Positions 32,075 to 39,732 of a stretch of DNA of 48,339 bases are shown here, piece by piece. Position numbers and translations under genes: made by a program. The stretch comes from Lachnospiraceae bacterium UBA1766. Lineage in GTDB: Bacteria > Bacillota > Clostridia > Lachnospirales > Lachnospiraceae. Position 1 is the stretch's first letter, and each line of letters begins with the position of its first letter. Under the pieces are notes generated by a model. The model was not told the DNA's origin. It did no database searches and worked only from the letters and a program-made list of their open reading frames with translations. The stretch covers positions 1 through 48,339 of the forward strand of contig DCGY01000041.1 of assembly GCA_002314715.1 (NCBI GenBank), in the 5' to 3' direction.

Positions 32075-34141
32075 TTAGTCTTCCAAAACAAAATCCTTTT
32101 CGGTTAAAAGGGATAAGTCTGCATCCGGTTCCGCCACCAGACGACGGGACTGGTTCAGGATTGCTTCCTCCACCTTGTTACGTACCAGACGACCGTTTCC
32201 GGCATCCTTTGCACGGGTAGCCTGTACCAGATCGAAGTATTCCTTCATAGGCTCCAGACAAGCCTCGTCAATAGTGTAGCCCTTGGACTTGGCAGTAAGC
32301 TTGGCGATGGACATAAGCTCTTCGCCGGTATAATCCGGGAAATCGATAATATTGGGGAAACGGCTCTTAAGTCCGGAGTTGGATTCTAAGAATTCTTCCA
32401 TTTCCTTGGAATATCCGGCAAGGATAACGATTAAGTCATCACGGTTGTCCTCGATGCCCTTTACCAACGTGTCAATGGCTTCCAAACCAAAGCTGTCATC
32501 GTTTCCGCGATGTAAGCTGTAGGCCTCATCGATAAACAATACACCGCCCAAAGCGGATTTGATAACCTGATTTACCAGGGGAGCGGTATGACCTACATAA
32601 CGGCCTACCAAATCGGCTCTGGATACTTCTACCAGCTGTCCGCCGGAGAGTACACCGATGGCCTTTAAATACTTGCTGACGATACGGGCGATGGTGGTTT
32701 TACCGGTACCGGGGTTGCCGGTAAAGATCATATGCTTATTTACCTCACCGGCCTTAAGTCCGGCTTCCCGTCTGCGTTTTTGAACGCCGAAATATTCTTC
32801 CAGGCCGTAGATATATTCCTTGACTTCCTTTAAGCCGACGATACCTTCCATCTCTGCTTTTACCGCATCCAGCTCGCCGGAGTATCCGGAAGGAAGGAGC
32901 GTGTTCATGGGGATGATTTCCTCGCCGATGGTAAGCTTTGCTTCTCCCTCGGTGTAGGATAAGGTCAGTGCATTGGTGGACAAATCATCCCGCTCCAAAC
33001 GAAGCTGTGCCAATGCCTTTAAGGTGTTTGTATAGAAATCCAAAATACCCTTTAGGCCTTTTCCTTTTTCGGAGAAGGTAAGTACGAAGCTTTGGAAATC
33101 CTCGGTAACGGTTAAATCAAAAGCCAGCTGCTTTTTGCACTTCTCAATTAATAAATCCTGCTTCTCTTTGGAAATAACTTCCAGAGTTTCGGGAGAAAGG
33201 GCAGAAGCGGAGCAGATATCTCCCAATGCGTTTACAAAGGGGGCTCCCATAACACCGGCAAGTTTGTCAACCGGTCTGGTGCTGATAAATACCAGATATT
33301 TTCCCTTGGCCTCAAAGGAGCCGACGGTATTGCCTGCCAACGCATTGGCAACATTGATTAACTGACCGTTTTGCATGACATAACGGTCGGAAAGCTTACA
33401 TTCTCCGGTGCTTACCAGCTCGCTTAATCGATTCAGCATGGAAATATGACAAGTCTCATAATTCTCAAATACAATGACGGAGGATTTGCTCTGGAGTGCG
33501 GAGTATAAGTCCTGTAAAAATAATTTTTCTTCGGCAGCAGTAGGATAGATGGCAAGATCCATGGTATAGATTTCGGAGCTTGCAAGCACCTGTCTGTCGT
33601 ATAATTTCGCTACTAAGGTGGTCAGCGCCAGGTGCTTACCGGTGCAGGAGGGACCGGTAACGTAGATGGTGTTCATGGCGTCATTGTCGTCCAGCTCGGA
33701 TACATGAGGACGTTTAAAGGCAATGACCAATTTCTTGATGAAATCCTCCTGACCGTGAATGGTCTGTGCCAGTTCTGCACTTAAACCGTTAAAAGCAGCC
33801 AATGCATCCGTTCCCTGCTTTAGGGATTCGGGTTTTCGGGTTACGGTGCCAAAGTCACTTTTGATACTTTGATTCAATTCCTTCAAAGTGGAATTGATGT
33901 CATCAATAGACATGTCGGGCTTTGTGGAAGCAGGAGTCTTTGGCAGAGAGGAGAAATCCATCTCCGGGAAAGACTGGGTGGGAGTTTTCTTGCCGGGGGC
34001 AATTTTCTCCAGATTATCCATAAAGGTGCCACCGTATTTTTTCTGTCGTTTCTTTGCGGCCTCGATTTCTTCCAGGGTATATTTGGAACGGGGGGCAGAG
34101 GTGTCAAAACCTCCAAGTAATTCTTCCAGATTGCTTAGCAT
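32075..34141 (-). CDS. CbxX/CfqX-type AAA+ ATPase with two AAA domains
   Basis: A 688-aa protein. The N-terminal 130 residues are low-complexity and charged. AAA domain 1 (about 140-400) has a modified Walker A (GPSCTGKH) and a Walker B-like VIVFENYE, so it may be a weak or inactive ATPase. AAA domain 2 (about 430-680) is a standard CbxX/SpoVK type: GNPGTGKTT, VLFIDEAYSL, the arginine segment SRFPNIIDFPDYT and the small lid domain. Such ATPases remodel protein complexes; CbbX acts on Rubisco and SpoVK is involved in sporulation, but the client here is unknown. I chose the ATG at 34141, 5 nt after GGAGG; an ATG four codons earlier overlaps that ribosome binding site. Confidence 0.88.
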   Translation of the reverse strand: MLSNLEELLGGFDTSAPRSKYTLEEIEAAKKRQKKYGGTFMDNLEKIAPGKKTPTQSFPEMDFSSLPKTPASTKPDMSIDDINSTLKELNQSIKSDFGTVTRKPESLKQGTDALAAFNGLSAELAQTIHGQEDFIKKLVIAFKRPHVSELDDNDAMNTIYVTGPSCTGKHLALTTLVAKLYDRQVLASSEIYTMDLAIYPTAAEEKLFLQDLYSALQSKSSVIVFENYETCHISMLNRLSELVSTGECKLSDRYVMQNGQLINVANALAGNTVGSFEAKGKYLVFISTRPVDKLAGVMGAPFVNALGDICSASALSPETLEVISKEKQDLLIEKCKKQLAFDLTVTEDFQSFVLTFSEKGKGLKGILDFYTNTLKALAQLRLERDDLSTNALTLSYTEGEAKLTIGEEIIPMNTLLPSGYSGELDAVKAEMEGIVGLKEVKEYIYGLEEYFGVQKRRREAGLKAGEVNKHMIFTGNPGTGKTTIARIVSKYLKAIGVLSGGQLVEVSRADLVGRYVGHTAPLVNQVIKSALGGVLFIDEAYSLHRGNDDSFGLEAIDTLVKGIEDNRDDLIVILAGYSKEMEEFLESNSGLKSRFPNIIDFPDYTGEELMSIAKLTAKSKGYTIDEACLEPMKEYFDLVQATRAKDAGNGRLVRNKVEEAILNQSRRLVAEPDADLSLLTEKDFVLED

Positions 34142-34200
34142 AGTATCCTCCATTTCTTATTCAATCGGAATCCGTTTTTATGGCTTTTGAAGTATTGTTG

Positions 34201-34743
34201 TTACAGGGTCGGACTGTACAGCTTATAGATGAGATTGGCAATCTCGGCGGGATCCTCTTTCTTTCCGGATTCCTCCCAGCGTAAAAATGCATTCAGTAGT
34301 CCGCCTGCATAACAGTACATGGCATACTTGTTTTGTGTATGACGAAGTACGATGTTTTGCTGCATAATTTGATTTACCGCTTCTAACATTATACTGTGTA
34401 GATTGTTTTTCGACAAGGTCAGGAAGTAATTTCTGTACTGATCAAAAAAAGTCAGAGAAAACAGAATATGTGAATATTCCAAAAAATGACCGATATTGGG
34501 GGTTTCCAGGGAGACCTCCAGATATTCGGAGCAGATAATTTGCAGATAGTCCTTCAGTGCATCATAGATGGAAGAGTAGTGATTATAAAAGGTCATACGT
34601 GCCACTCCGGCCTTTTTTATGACGGAGGAAATGGTGATTTTCTCATAGGGAGTGTTTTCCATCAGGGCCAAAATTGCTTCGGTAATGCACATACGGGTAA
34701 ATTGAGTCTTTTTTGTAGATTCCATTGAGGTTGTATTTTTCAT
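34201..34743 (-). CDS. TetR-family transcriptional regulator
   Basis: A 180-aa regulator. The N-terminal HTH reads ITEAILALMENTPYEKITISSVIKKAGVARMTFYNHYSSIYDAL (about residues 19-62), the classic TetR pattern. The C-terminal ligand/dimer domain is all-helical with Cys and aromatic residues. The start is uncertain: the track of in-frame codons runs 37 residues further upstream, but only the ATG at 34743 places the HTH at the usual distance. It is divergent from degV and shares its promoter region, so degV is a plausible target as well as itself. Confidence 0.87.
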   Translation of the reverse strand: MKNTTSMESTKKTQFTRMCITEAILALMENTPYEKITISSVIKKAGVARMTFYNHYSSIYDALKDYLQIICSEYLEVSLETPNIGHFLEYSHILFSLTFFDQYRNYFLTLSKNNLHSIMLEAVNQIMQQNIVLRHTQNKYAMYCYAGGLLNAFLRWEESGKKEDPAEIANLIYKLYSPTL

Positions 34744-34765
34744 ATTTCGCTCACATTCTTGTATT

Positions 34766-34779
34766 TTCGCCTCGGCGAA
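34766..34779. promoter_or_regulatory. palindrome in the TetR gene leader
   Basis: TTCGCC-TC-GGCGAA is a perfect 6+6 inverted repeat 23 nt upstream of the TetR-family start codon. It is a candidate operator or RNA hairpin. Confidence 0.45.
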
Positions 34780-34823
34780 GCGAATAACAGGCTTTGTTTT
34801 TTGGACAAAACAGGGCATTTTGT

Positions 34824-34857
34824 ATATTGTATCACGATGTGAACTTAAATACAATAT
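34824..34857. promoter_or_regulatory. overlapping divergent promoters of tetR and degV
   Basis: The inverted repeat ATATTGTAT (34824-34832) / ATACAATAT (34849-34857) supplies both promoters. On the plus strand it reads TTGTAT-17 nt-TACAAT (34827-34855). On the minus strand it is also TTGTAT-17 nt-TACAAT (34854-34826). Inside lies the palindrome TCAC-GAT-GTGA (34832-34842), well placed for a TetR dimer. Confidence 0.75.
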
Positions 34858-34906
34858 TATGTAGTAATTAAGACTACGTTCAGAACACCGGAAAGGAACA
34901 CATAAA

Positions 34907-35761
34907 ATGATTAAGTTTGTACTGGACTCTGCATCCGATTATTTTTCATCGGGTCTGGCGGAGAGAAATCAAAAGAAATACGAAGATTTGAATGTTCAGG
35001 TGGTGCCCCTGATTCTATCTACCCAGGAGCGCACATTCATTGATGATAAAAAGCTGGATGTATCCGAAATGATTTCGATTATGGAAAATCACAAGGGCCG
35101 TTCCTACACCGCCTGTCCTTCTATGGACGGATGGCTGAGTGCTTATGAAGGCGGAGATGAAATCTTCGTAATTACCATTACCAGCGGACTTTCCGGCACC
35201 TATAATTCTGCCATGGTGGCGAGAGAAGAATATTTAGCCGAGCATCCGGAGGCGAAAATCGAAGTGTTTGACAGCCTGTCCACCGGACCGGAAATGTATA
35301 TGATTTTTGAAAAGTTGGCGGAGGGAGTGGAAAAGGGATTATCTTTTGAGGAAAATACCAAGGTAGTCCGTGAAATGATGCCGAAAATGCAGACCCTGTT
35401 TTCTCTGAAATCGCTTCACAATCTGGCAGAAAACGGACGCGTCAACAAACTGGTGGCTTCCGCAGTGGGAGCCTTGGGACTCAGCATTATCGGAAAGGCG
35501 TCCACAGAGGGAACCATTGAACCCATCGGAAAGTGTCGCGGGGAAAAGAAGGCAGTAGCCACCATTTGCGCACAGTTGGAAAAGGACGGTTACCGTGGCG
35601 GAAGGGTTCGAATTTGTCATGTGGAGAATCCGGGCTTTGGAAAAATGATGGCCGATGCGATTCTGGAGAAGTATCCGGAAGCGGATGTTTTGTATTATCC
35701 CGCCAGAGGACTGTGCAGTTTTTATGCGGAGCGTGGCGGCATTATTTTGGGCTGCGAATAA
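34907..35761 (+). CDS. DegV family protein
   Basis: A 284-aa fatty-acid-binding protein of the DegV family. Family blocks are the N-terminal FVLDSASDYF, YTACPSMDGWLSAYEG, FVITITSGLSGTYNSA, SLSTGPE, FSLKSLHNLAENGRVNK and the C-terminal YPARGLCSFYAERGG. Some DegV proteins present bound fatty acids to fatty acid kinase. AAAGGAAC precedes the ATG. It is transcribed from the divergent promoter shared with the TetR regulator. Confidence 0.92.
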   Translation: MIKFVLDSASDYFSSGLAERNQKKYEDLNVQVVPLILSTQERTFIDDKKLDVSEMISIMENHKGRSYTACPSMDGWLSAYEGGDEIFVITITSGLSGTYNSAMVAREEYLAEHPEAKIEVFDSLSTGPEMYMIFEKLAEGVEKGLSFEENTKVVREMMPKMQTLFSLKSLHNLAENGRVNKLVASAVGALGLSIIGKASTEGTIEPIGKCRGEKKAVATICAQLEKDGYRGGRVRICHVENPGFGKMMADAILEKYPEADVLYYPARGLCSFYAERGGIILGCE

Positions 35762-35768
35762 AAGAGGG

Positions 35769-35796
35769 TTGACTTTCTTTTTGCGTATGCTATAAT
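35769..35796 (+). promoter_or_regulatory. strong sigma-A promoter of the leader-ABC exporter operon
   Basis: TTGACT (35769-35774), a 16-nt spacer ending in TGC and consensus TATAAT (35791-35796), which therefore also forms an extended -10. Confidence 0.9.
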
Positions 35797-35859
35797 GGGC
35801 AAAGCGAAAGAATTAACACGAAGGCATTAGCCAAATTTGAAGAAAGAGAGGTAGAACTG

Positions 35860-35946
35860 ATGTTAATGATTCATGCAAACAAAGAATTGAATACAAAGAT
35901 TGCAAAGATGCAAACATCCGGAGAAGCCTCTTATTTTCAGCGTTGA
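35860..35946 (+). CDS. 28-codon leader peptide
   Basis: A short ORF (MLMIHANKELNTKIAKMQTS, then GEASYFQR) with a good ribosome binding site (GAGAGG 8 nt before the ATG). It lies between a strong promoter and a strong terminator that precedes a drug-exporter-like ABC pair. This promoter-leader-terminator order is what ribosome-mediated attenuation of antibiotic exporters looks like (bmrB-bmrCD in Bacillus is the known case). The peptide does not resemble a secreted or toxic peptide. I could not resolve a convincing antiterminator by eye. Confidence 0.7.
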   Translation: MLMIHANKELNTKIAKMQTSGEASYFQR

Positions 35947-35981
35947 TTTATGTAATGGAAAAAATTAGGTTTTGAATTTTT

Positions 35982-36013
35982 GAGCCCGTGGTGCATGCAC
36001 CGCGGGCTCTTTT
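35982..36013 (+). terminator. attenuator terminator ahead of the ABC exporter
   Basis: A 13-bp stem (GAGCCCGTGGTGC / GCACCGCGGGCTC, one T-G pair) with a minimal AT loop is followed by TTTTGTT. It lies 36 nt after the leader peptide stop and 95 nt before the exporter gene. Confidence 0.9.
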
Positions 36014-36017
36014 GTTA

Positions 36018-36070
36018 CCCCGAAAACAAAACCAGGCAGCTACGAAGCAGGTATTTGGTTTTGGCCGGGC
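36018..36070 (+). repeat. post-terminator hairpin repeat, diverged copy
   Basis: It starts 5 nt after the terminator T run. Outer CCCG/CGGG and inner AAAACCA (36028-36034) / TGGTTTT (36056-36062) stems enclose a 21-nt apical part that matches the copies before ileS at 15 of 21 positions and in length. Confidence 0.6.
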
Positions 36071-36107
36071 GCAGATTCTCCGGTGTGAAAGGAGTAGGAT
36101 ACATAAT

Positions 36108-37835
36108 ATGGAGAAAGTAAGCTTTTATCTAAAGAAATATTGGCCGGCTTATCTGATTGCGGTTTTGTTTTTGATCGGACAAATCGTAATTGATATGCTG
36201 AGCCCCCAAATAACCATCCGAATTATCGATGATGTCATCGGAAACAAAGAATTCGGACTTCTGAAGTATTCCCTTTTGATGATGTTTCTGTTTGGTATCG
36301 GCAGAGCAGTGGTGGGCTATACCAAGGAATACTTATTTGATATCACCAGTTTTAAAATCGGTGTGACCATTCGAAAGAATCTTTTCGCCCATATTCAGAA
36401 GCTTTCGGTAAACTTTTTTGACAACAATAATACCGGAGAGATTATGGCCCGGGTAAAAGATGATGTAGACCGCATTCAGGCTGCATTTGGTTACATCGGT
36501 ATGTTGAGCATCATGGTGGTGGTACATATGACCATGGTGGTAATTTGCATGATTCGTATCAGTTTGAAACTCTCTATCGTTCCGTTGATTGCCATTCCCA
36601 TTTGTGCTTTTCTGGCTCTTCGCATGGAAAAACAGATGGGACAGATTTACGGAGATATCAGTGAGGAAAATGCCCAAATGAACACGGTGGCAGAGGAAAA
36701 TCTGGCAGGTGTTCGTACCGTGAAAGCTTTCGCAAGGGAGAAATTTGAAATCTCCAAGTTTTTATCACATAACAAGACCTTTTATGACCTGAATATGCGT
36801 CAGTCCAGGCTTTGGATTCATTACAATCCAATCTTTCAGGTAATCACCAAGGTTCTTCCCCTGAGTGCCGTATTATTCGGTGGCCTGCTTGTTATCGAGG
36901 GGGAGCTTACCCTGGGCTCTTTGGGAGCGTTTATTGAGTATTGCAATAACGTGGTGTGGCCCTTGGAGATGCTTGGTTGGCTGTCCAACGAGCTGGCAGG
37001 TGCCGCAGCCTCCAAGAAGAAAATCGACAAGATTTATTATCAGGTTCCGCAGATTACGGAGAAATCGGAACCGGTGGAACTGCCGATGGTAAAGGGTCAG
37101 GTGGAGTTTGATCATGTATCCCTTAAAATCGATGACAAGGAGGTCCTGAAGGATATTTCCTTTATCCTTCCTGCAGGAAAAACCCTTGGTATTATGGGAA
37201 CCACGGGAGCCGGTAAGAGCTCTGTCATCAACCTTTTGCTTCGCTTTTATGACGCTACAGAAGGGGAAATCCGTCTGGACGGTGTTCCGATTAGAGACAT
37301 GGGATTGGGACAGCTTCGGGAAAGTGTAGCGCTTGTGATGCAGGATGTGTTTTTGTTCTCCGATACGGTTCGGGAAAATGTTTGCCTCGGCAAAAAGGAC
37401 GAGCTTTCCGATGAAGATGTAAATAAAGCTCTTGAGAAAGCCCGGGCAGCGGAATTTGTGAACCGCTTTTTGGAAAAAGAGCAGACCGTTATCGGAGAAA
37501 GGGGAGTGGGTCTTTCCGGTGGCCAAAAGCAGCGAATCAGCATGGCCAGAGCATTTGCAAAGAAGACCCCTATACTGATTTTGGATGATTCTACTTCTGC
37601 GCTGGATATGGAGACGGAGCACCGGGTACAGAAAAACCTGGAGGAGATTTCGGACAGTACAAAAATAATCATTGCGCATCGAATTTCTGCGGTACGCCAT
37701 GCGGACGAAATACTGATTTTGGAGGACGGCAAAATCATAGAGCGTGGCACCCATGAGACCTTGATGAAGCAGGATGGCTATTATCACAAAACGTATCAGG
37801 CACAGTATGGTGTGCAAAGTGGATTGGAGGTGTAA
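36108..37835 (+). CDS. heterodimeric ABC exporter subunit with degenerate ATPase site (BmrC-like)
   Basis: A 575-aa half-transporter with six membrane helices (about 1-320) followed by an ABC domain. Walker A is MGTTGAGKSS and the signature GLSGGQKQR. Walker B is LILDDSTSALD, in which the catalytic Glu is replaced by Asp494. This is the usual mark of the degenerate subunit in heterodimeric exporters such as BmrC/BmrD or TM287/288. Its partner follows 3 nt later. I chose the ATG at 36108, with GGAGTAGGA upstream; earlier in-frame codons run back through the terminator. The substrate is probably a drug or a lipid-like compound. Confidence 0.92.
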   Translation: MEKVSFYLKKYWPAYLIAVLFLIGQIVIDMLSPQITIRIIDDVIGNKEFGLLKYSLLMMFLFGIGRAVVGYTKEYLFDITSFKIGVTIRKNLFAHIQKLSVNFFDNNNTGEIMARVKDDVDRIQAAFGYIGMLSIMVVVHMTMVVICMIRISLKLSIVPLIAIPICAFLALRMEKQMGQIYGDISEENAQMNTVAEENLAGVRTVKAFAREKFEISKFLSHNKTFYDLNMRQSRLWIHYNPIFQVITKVLPLSAVLFGGLLVIEGELTLGSLGAFIEYCNNVVWPLEMLGWLSNELAGAAASKKKIDKIYYQVPQITEKSEPVELPMVKGQVEFDHVSLKIDDKEVLKDISFILPAGKTLGIMGTTGAGKSSVINLLLRFYDATEGEIRLDGVPIRDMGLGQLRESVALVMQDVFLFSDTVRENVCLGKKDELSDEDVNKALEKARAAEFVNRFLEKEQTVIGERGVGLSGGQKQRISMARAFAKKTPILILDDSTSALDMETEHRVQKNLEEISDSTKIIIAHRISAVRHADEILILEDGKIIERGTHETLMKQDGYYHKTYQAQYGVQSGLEV

Positions 37836-37838
37836 TCC

Positions 37839-39611
37839 ATGGCAAGAAATGCGACGAAACAGGATGAGCAGATTTCAGACAAGACCAAGCGGGAGACCCT
37901 GCTACGCTTGTTTCGATATTTGCTGCAGTATAAAAAGACAATCGTGCTGGTATTGGTGCTGATGGCATTTACCACCGCGGTTGCGTTAATCAATCCCCTT
38001 CTGATTGAACGTGCGATTGATGTTCATATCGGAAATCGGGACAAAGAGGGACTGATTCGGTTGGGGATTGTGGGAATCGTCCTGAATATTTTTATGATTT
38101 TATTGATTAAGTGGCGAATGTATTTGATGGCAAAGGTATCCAATGATGTGTTGGTAAAGATTCGACAGGAGTTGTATGAGCACATTCAGACATTGGGGTT
38201 TGCCTTCTTTGACAGTCGTCCCACCGGTAAGATTTTGGCCAGACTGATGGGAGACGTGAACTCCCTAAAGGATGTATTGGCCAATAGTGTAACCACCTTT
38301 ATTCCCGATGCGGTGACCATCCTGGCGGTGGTGGTAATCATGATTGCCAAAAATGTGAAACTGGGATTGGCCTCTATGAGTGCCATTCCGCTGATGGCGG
38401 TTGGTGTGTGGTATGTGCAAAACAAATCCCACAAGCGTTGGCAGATTTTCCGCAAGAAAACTTCCAATATGAATGCGTTTTTGCATGAGGATGTTTCCGG
38501 TATGCGTATTATTCAAAGCTTTCATGCAGAGGATGAAACCGGAGCTACCTTTGATGATTTGCTGAAACAGCACTACGATTCCTTTGACGATGCAGTGCGT
38601 TACGCGGATGCTTTCGGCCCGGTTATCGATATTTGCTGGGGTCTGGCTGCCATGATGATGTACTGGGTTGGTGTGGTGCTCATCGGGAAAGGAGAAGTAC
38701 AGGTAGGCGCACTGATTGCTTTTGGAAGCTACATTGCCATGTTCTGGCAACCCCTTATGAACTTAAGCAATTTTTATAATCAGCTGGTAACCAATATTAC
38801 CGGAGCAGAACGTATTTTTGAAATACTGGATACGCCGGCAGAAATTACGGATGCAGAAGGCGCGAAGGAACTTCCCAAAATCAAAGGTCGGGTTACCTTT
38901 GAACATGTAAGTTTTCATTACGATGAGGACCCGGATGTATTGTCCGATGTCAGCTTCGAGGTGGAACCCGGAGAAACCATTGCACTGGTGGGTCCTACCG
39001 GTGCAGGCAAGTCCACCATTGTGAATCTGCTTTCCCGTTTTTATGATGTGCAGTCCGGTGAGATCTGTATCGACGGGCACCCCATTCATGAGGTTACGAT
39101 AGAAAGTTTGCGCAGTCAGATGGGCATTATGACCCAGGAGAATTTCCTTTTTTCCGGTACTGTTAAAGAAAACATCCGCTATGGTCGTTTGGATGCCACC
39201 GATGAAGAAATCGTGGAGGCTGCCAAGGCAGTTAATGCCCATGAGTTTATTATGAGTCTGGAAAAGGGATATGATACCGAAATAAAGGAGCGCGGCGCGG
39301 GCCTTTCCATCGGACAAAGACAGCTTTTGGCCTTTGCCAGAACCATGGTGTCCCAGCCCAGAATTCTGATATTGGATGAGGCTACCTCCAGCATTGATAC
39401 CCACACCGAACTTTTGGTGCAAAAAGGCATCGAGACCATGCTTAGGGGACGTACGGCTTTTGTAATTGCCCATCGACTTTCCACCATTCAGAATGCCGAC
39501 CGTATTTTTGTAATCGATAAGGGTGGTATTCTGGAACAGGGAAGTGCCCGGGAATTGCTGGCCTTAAAGGGCGAATATTACAAATTATATATGGCTCAGT
39601 TTGAGGAGTAA
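37839..39611 (+). CDS. heterodimeric ABC exporter subunit with consensus ATPase Glu (BmrD-like)
   Basis: A 590-aa half-transporter with an N-terminal soluble stretch of about 30 residues and six membrane helices, then the ABC domain. Walker A is GPTGAGKST and Walker B LILDEATSSID with catalytic Glu514. The signature is LSIGQRQL rather than LSGGQ. The degenerate site of the dimer would combine this signature with the Asp494 Walker B of the partner, which is the asymmetry expected for this class. It ends just before a terminator. Confidence 0.93.
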   Translation: MARNATKQDEQISDKTKRETLLRLFRYLLQYKKTIVLVLVLMAFTTAVALINPLLIERAIDVHIGNRDKEGLIRLGIVGIVLNIFMILLIKWRMYLMAKVSNDVLVKIRQELYEHIQTLGFAFFDSRPTGKILARLMGDVNSLKDVLANSVTTFIPDAVTILAVVVIMIAKNVKLGLASMSAIPLMAVGVWYVQNKSHKRWQIFRKKTSNMNAFLHEDVSGMRIIQSFHAEDETGATFDDLLKQHYDSFDDAVRYADAFGPVIDICWGLAAMMMYWVGVVLIGKGEVQVGALIAFGSYIAMFWQPLMNLSNFYNQLVTNITGAERIFEILDTPAEITDAEGAKELPKIKGRVTFEHVSFHYDEDPDVLSDVSFEVEPGETIALVGPTGAGKSTIVNLLSRFYDVQSGEICIDGHPIHEVTIESLRSQMGIMTQENFLFSGTVKENIRYGRLDATDEEIVEAAKAVNAHEFIMSLEKGYDTEIKERGAGLSIGQRQLLAFARTMVSQPRILILDEATSSIDTHTELLVQKGIETMLRGRTAFVIAHRLSTIQNADRIFVIDKGGILEQGSARELLALKGEYYKLYMAQFEE

Positions 39612-39616
39612 AAAGG

Positions 39617-39649
39617 AAAGGTATGTGAGTGCATCGCATACCTTTTTTT
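39617..39649 (+). terminator. terminator of the ABC exporter operon
   Basis: A stem of AAAGGTATG / CATACCTTT with an 11-nt loop runs into seven T residues, 6 nt after the stop codon. Confidence 0.88.
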
Positions 39650-39682
39650 GACAAAATACGAATAGTAAACAGATTGGTTGTG

Positions 39683-39691
39683 TGATATAAT
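39683..39691 (+). promoter_or_regulatory. extended -10 promoter of the chemoreceptor gene
   Basis: TGATATAAT is an extended -10 with a perfect TATAAT, 41 nt before the start codon. No strong -35 was found at the usual distance. Confidence 0.6.
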
Positions 39692-39732
39692 AAATACATA
39701 TTTTTGGATAGTATTATTTATGGAGGGTACAT

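Noticed and set aside
35988..36107. Upstream extension of the first exporter gene
   Set aside because: It runs through the terminator and hairpin repeat and has no membrane or conserved sequence; the ATG at 36108 is preceded by a ribosome binding site.
36873..37817. 314-codon minus-strand ORF opposite the exporter gene
   Set aside because: Antisense to a clear ABC transporter, with no domain or start signal.
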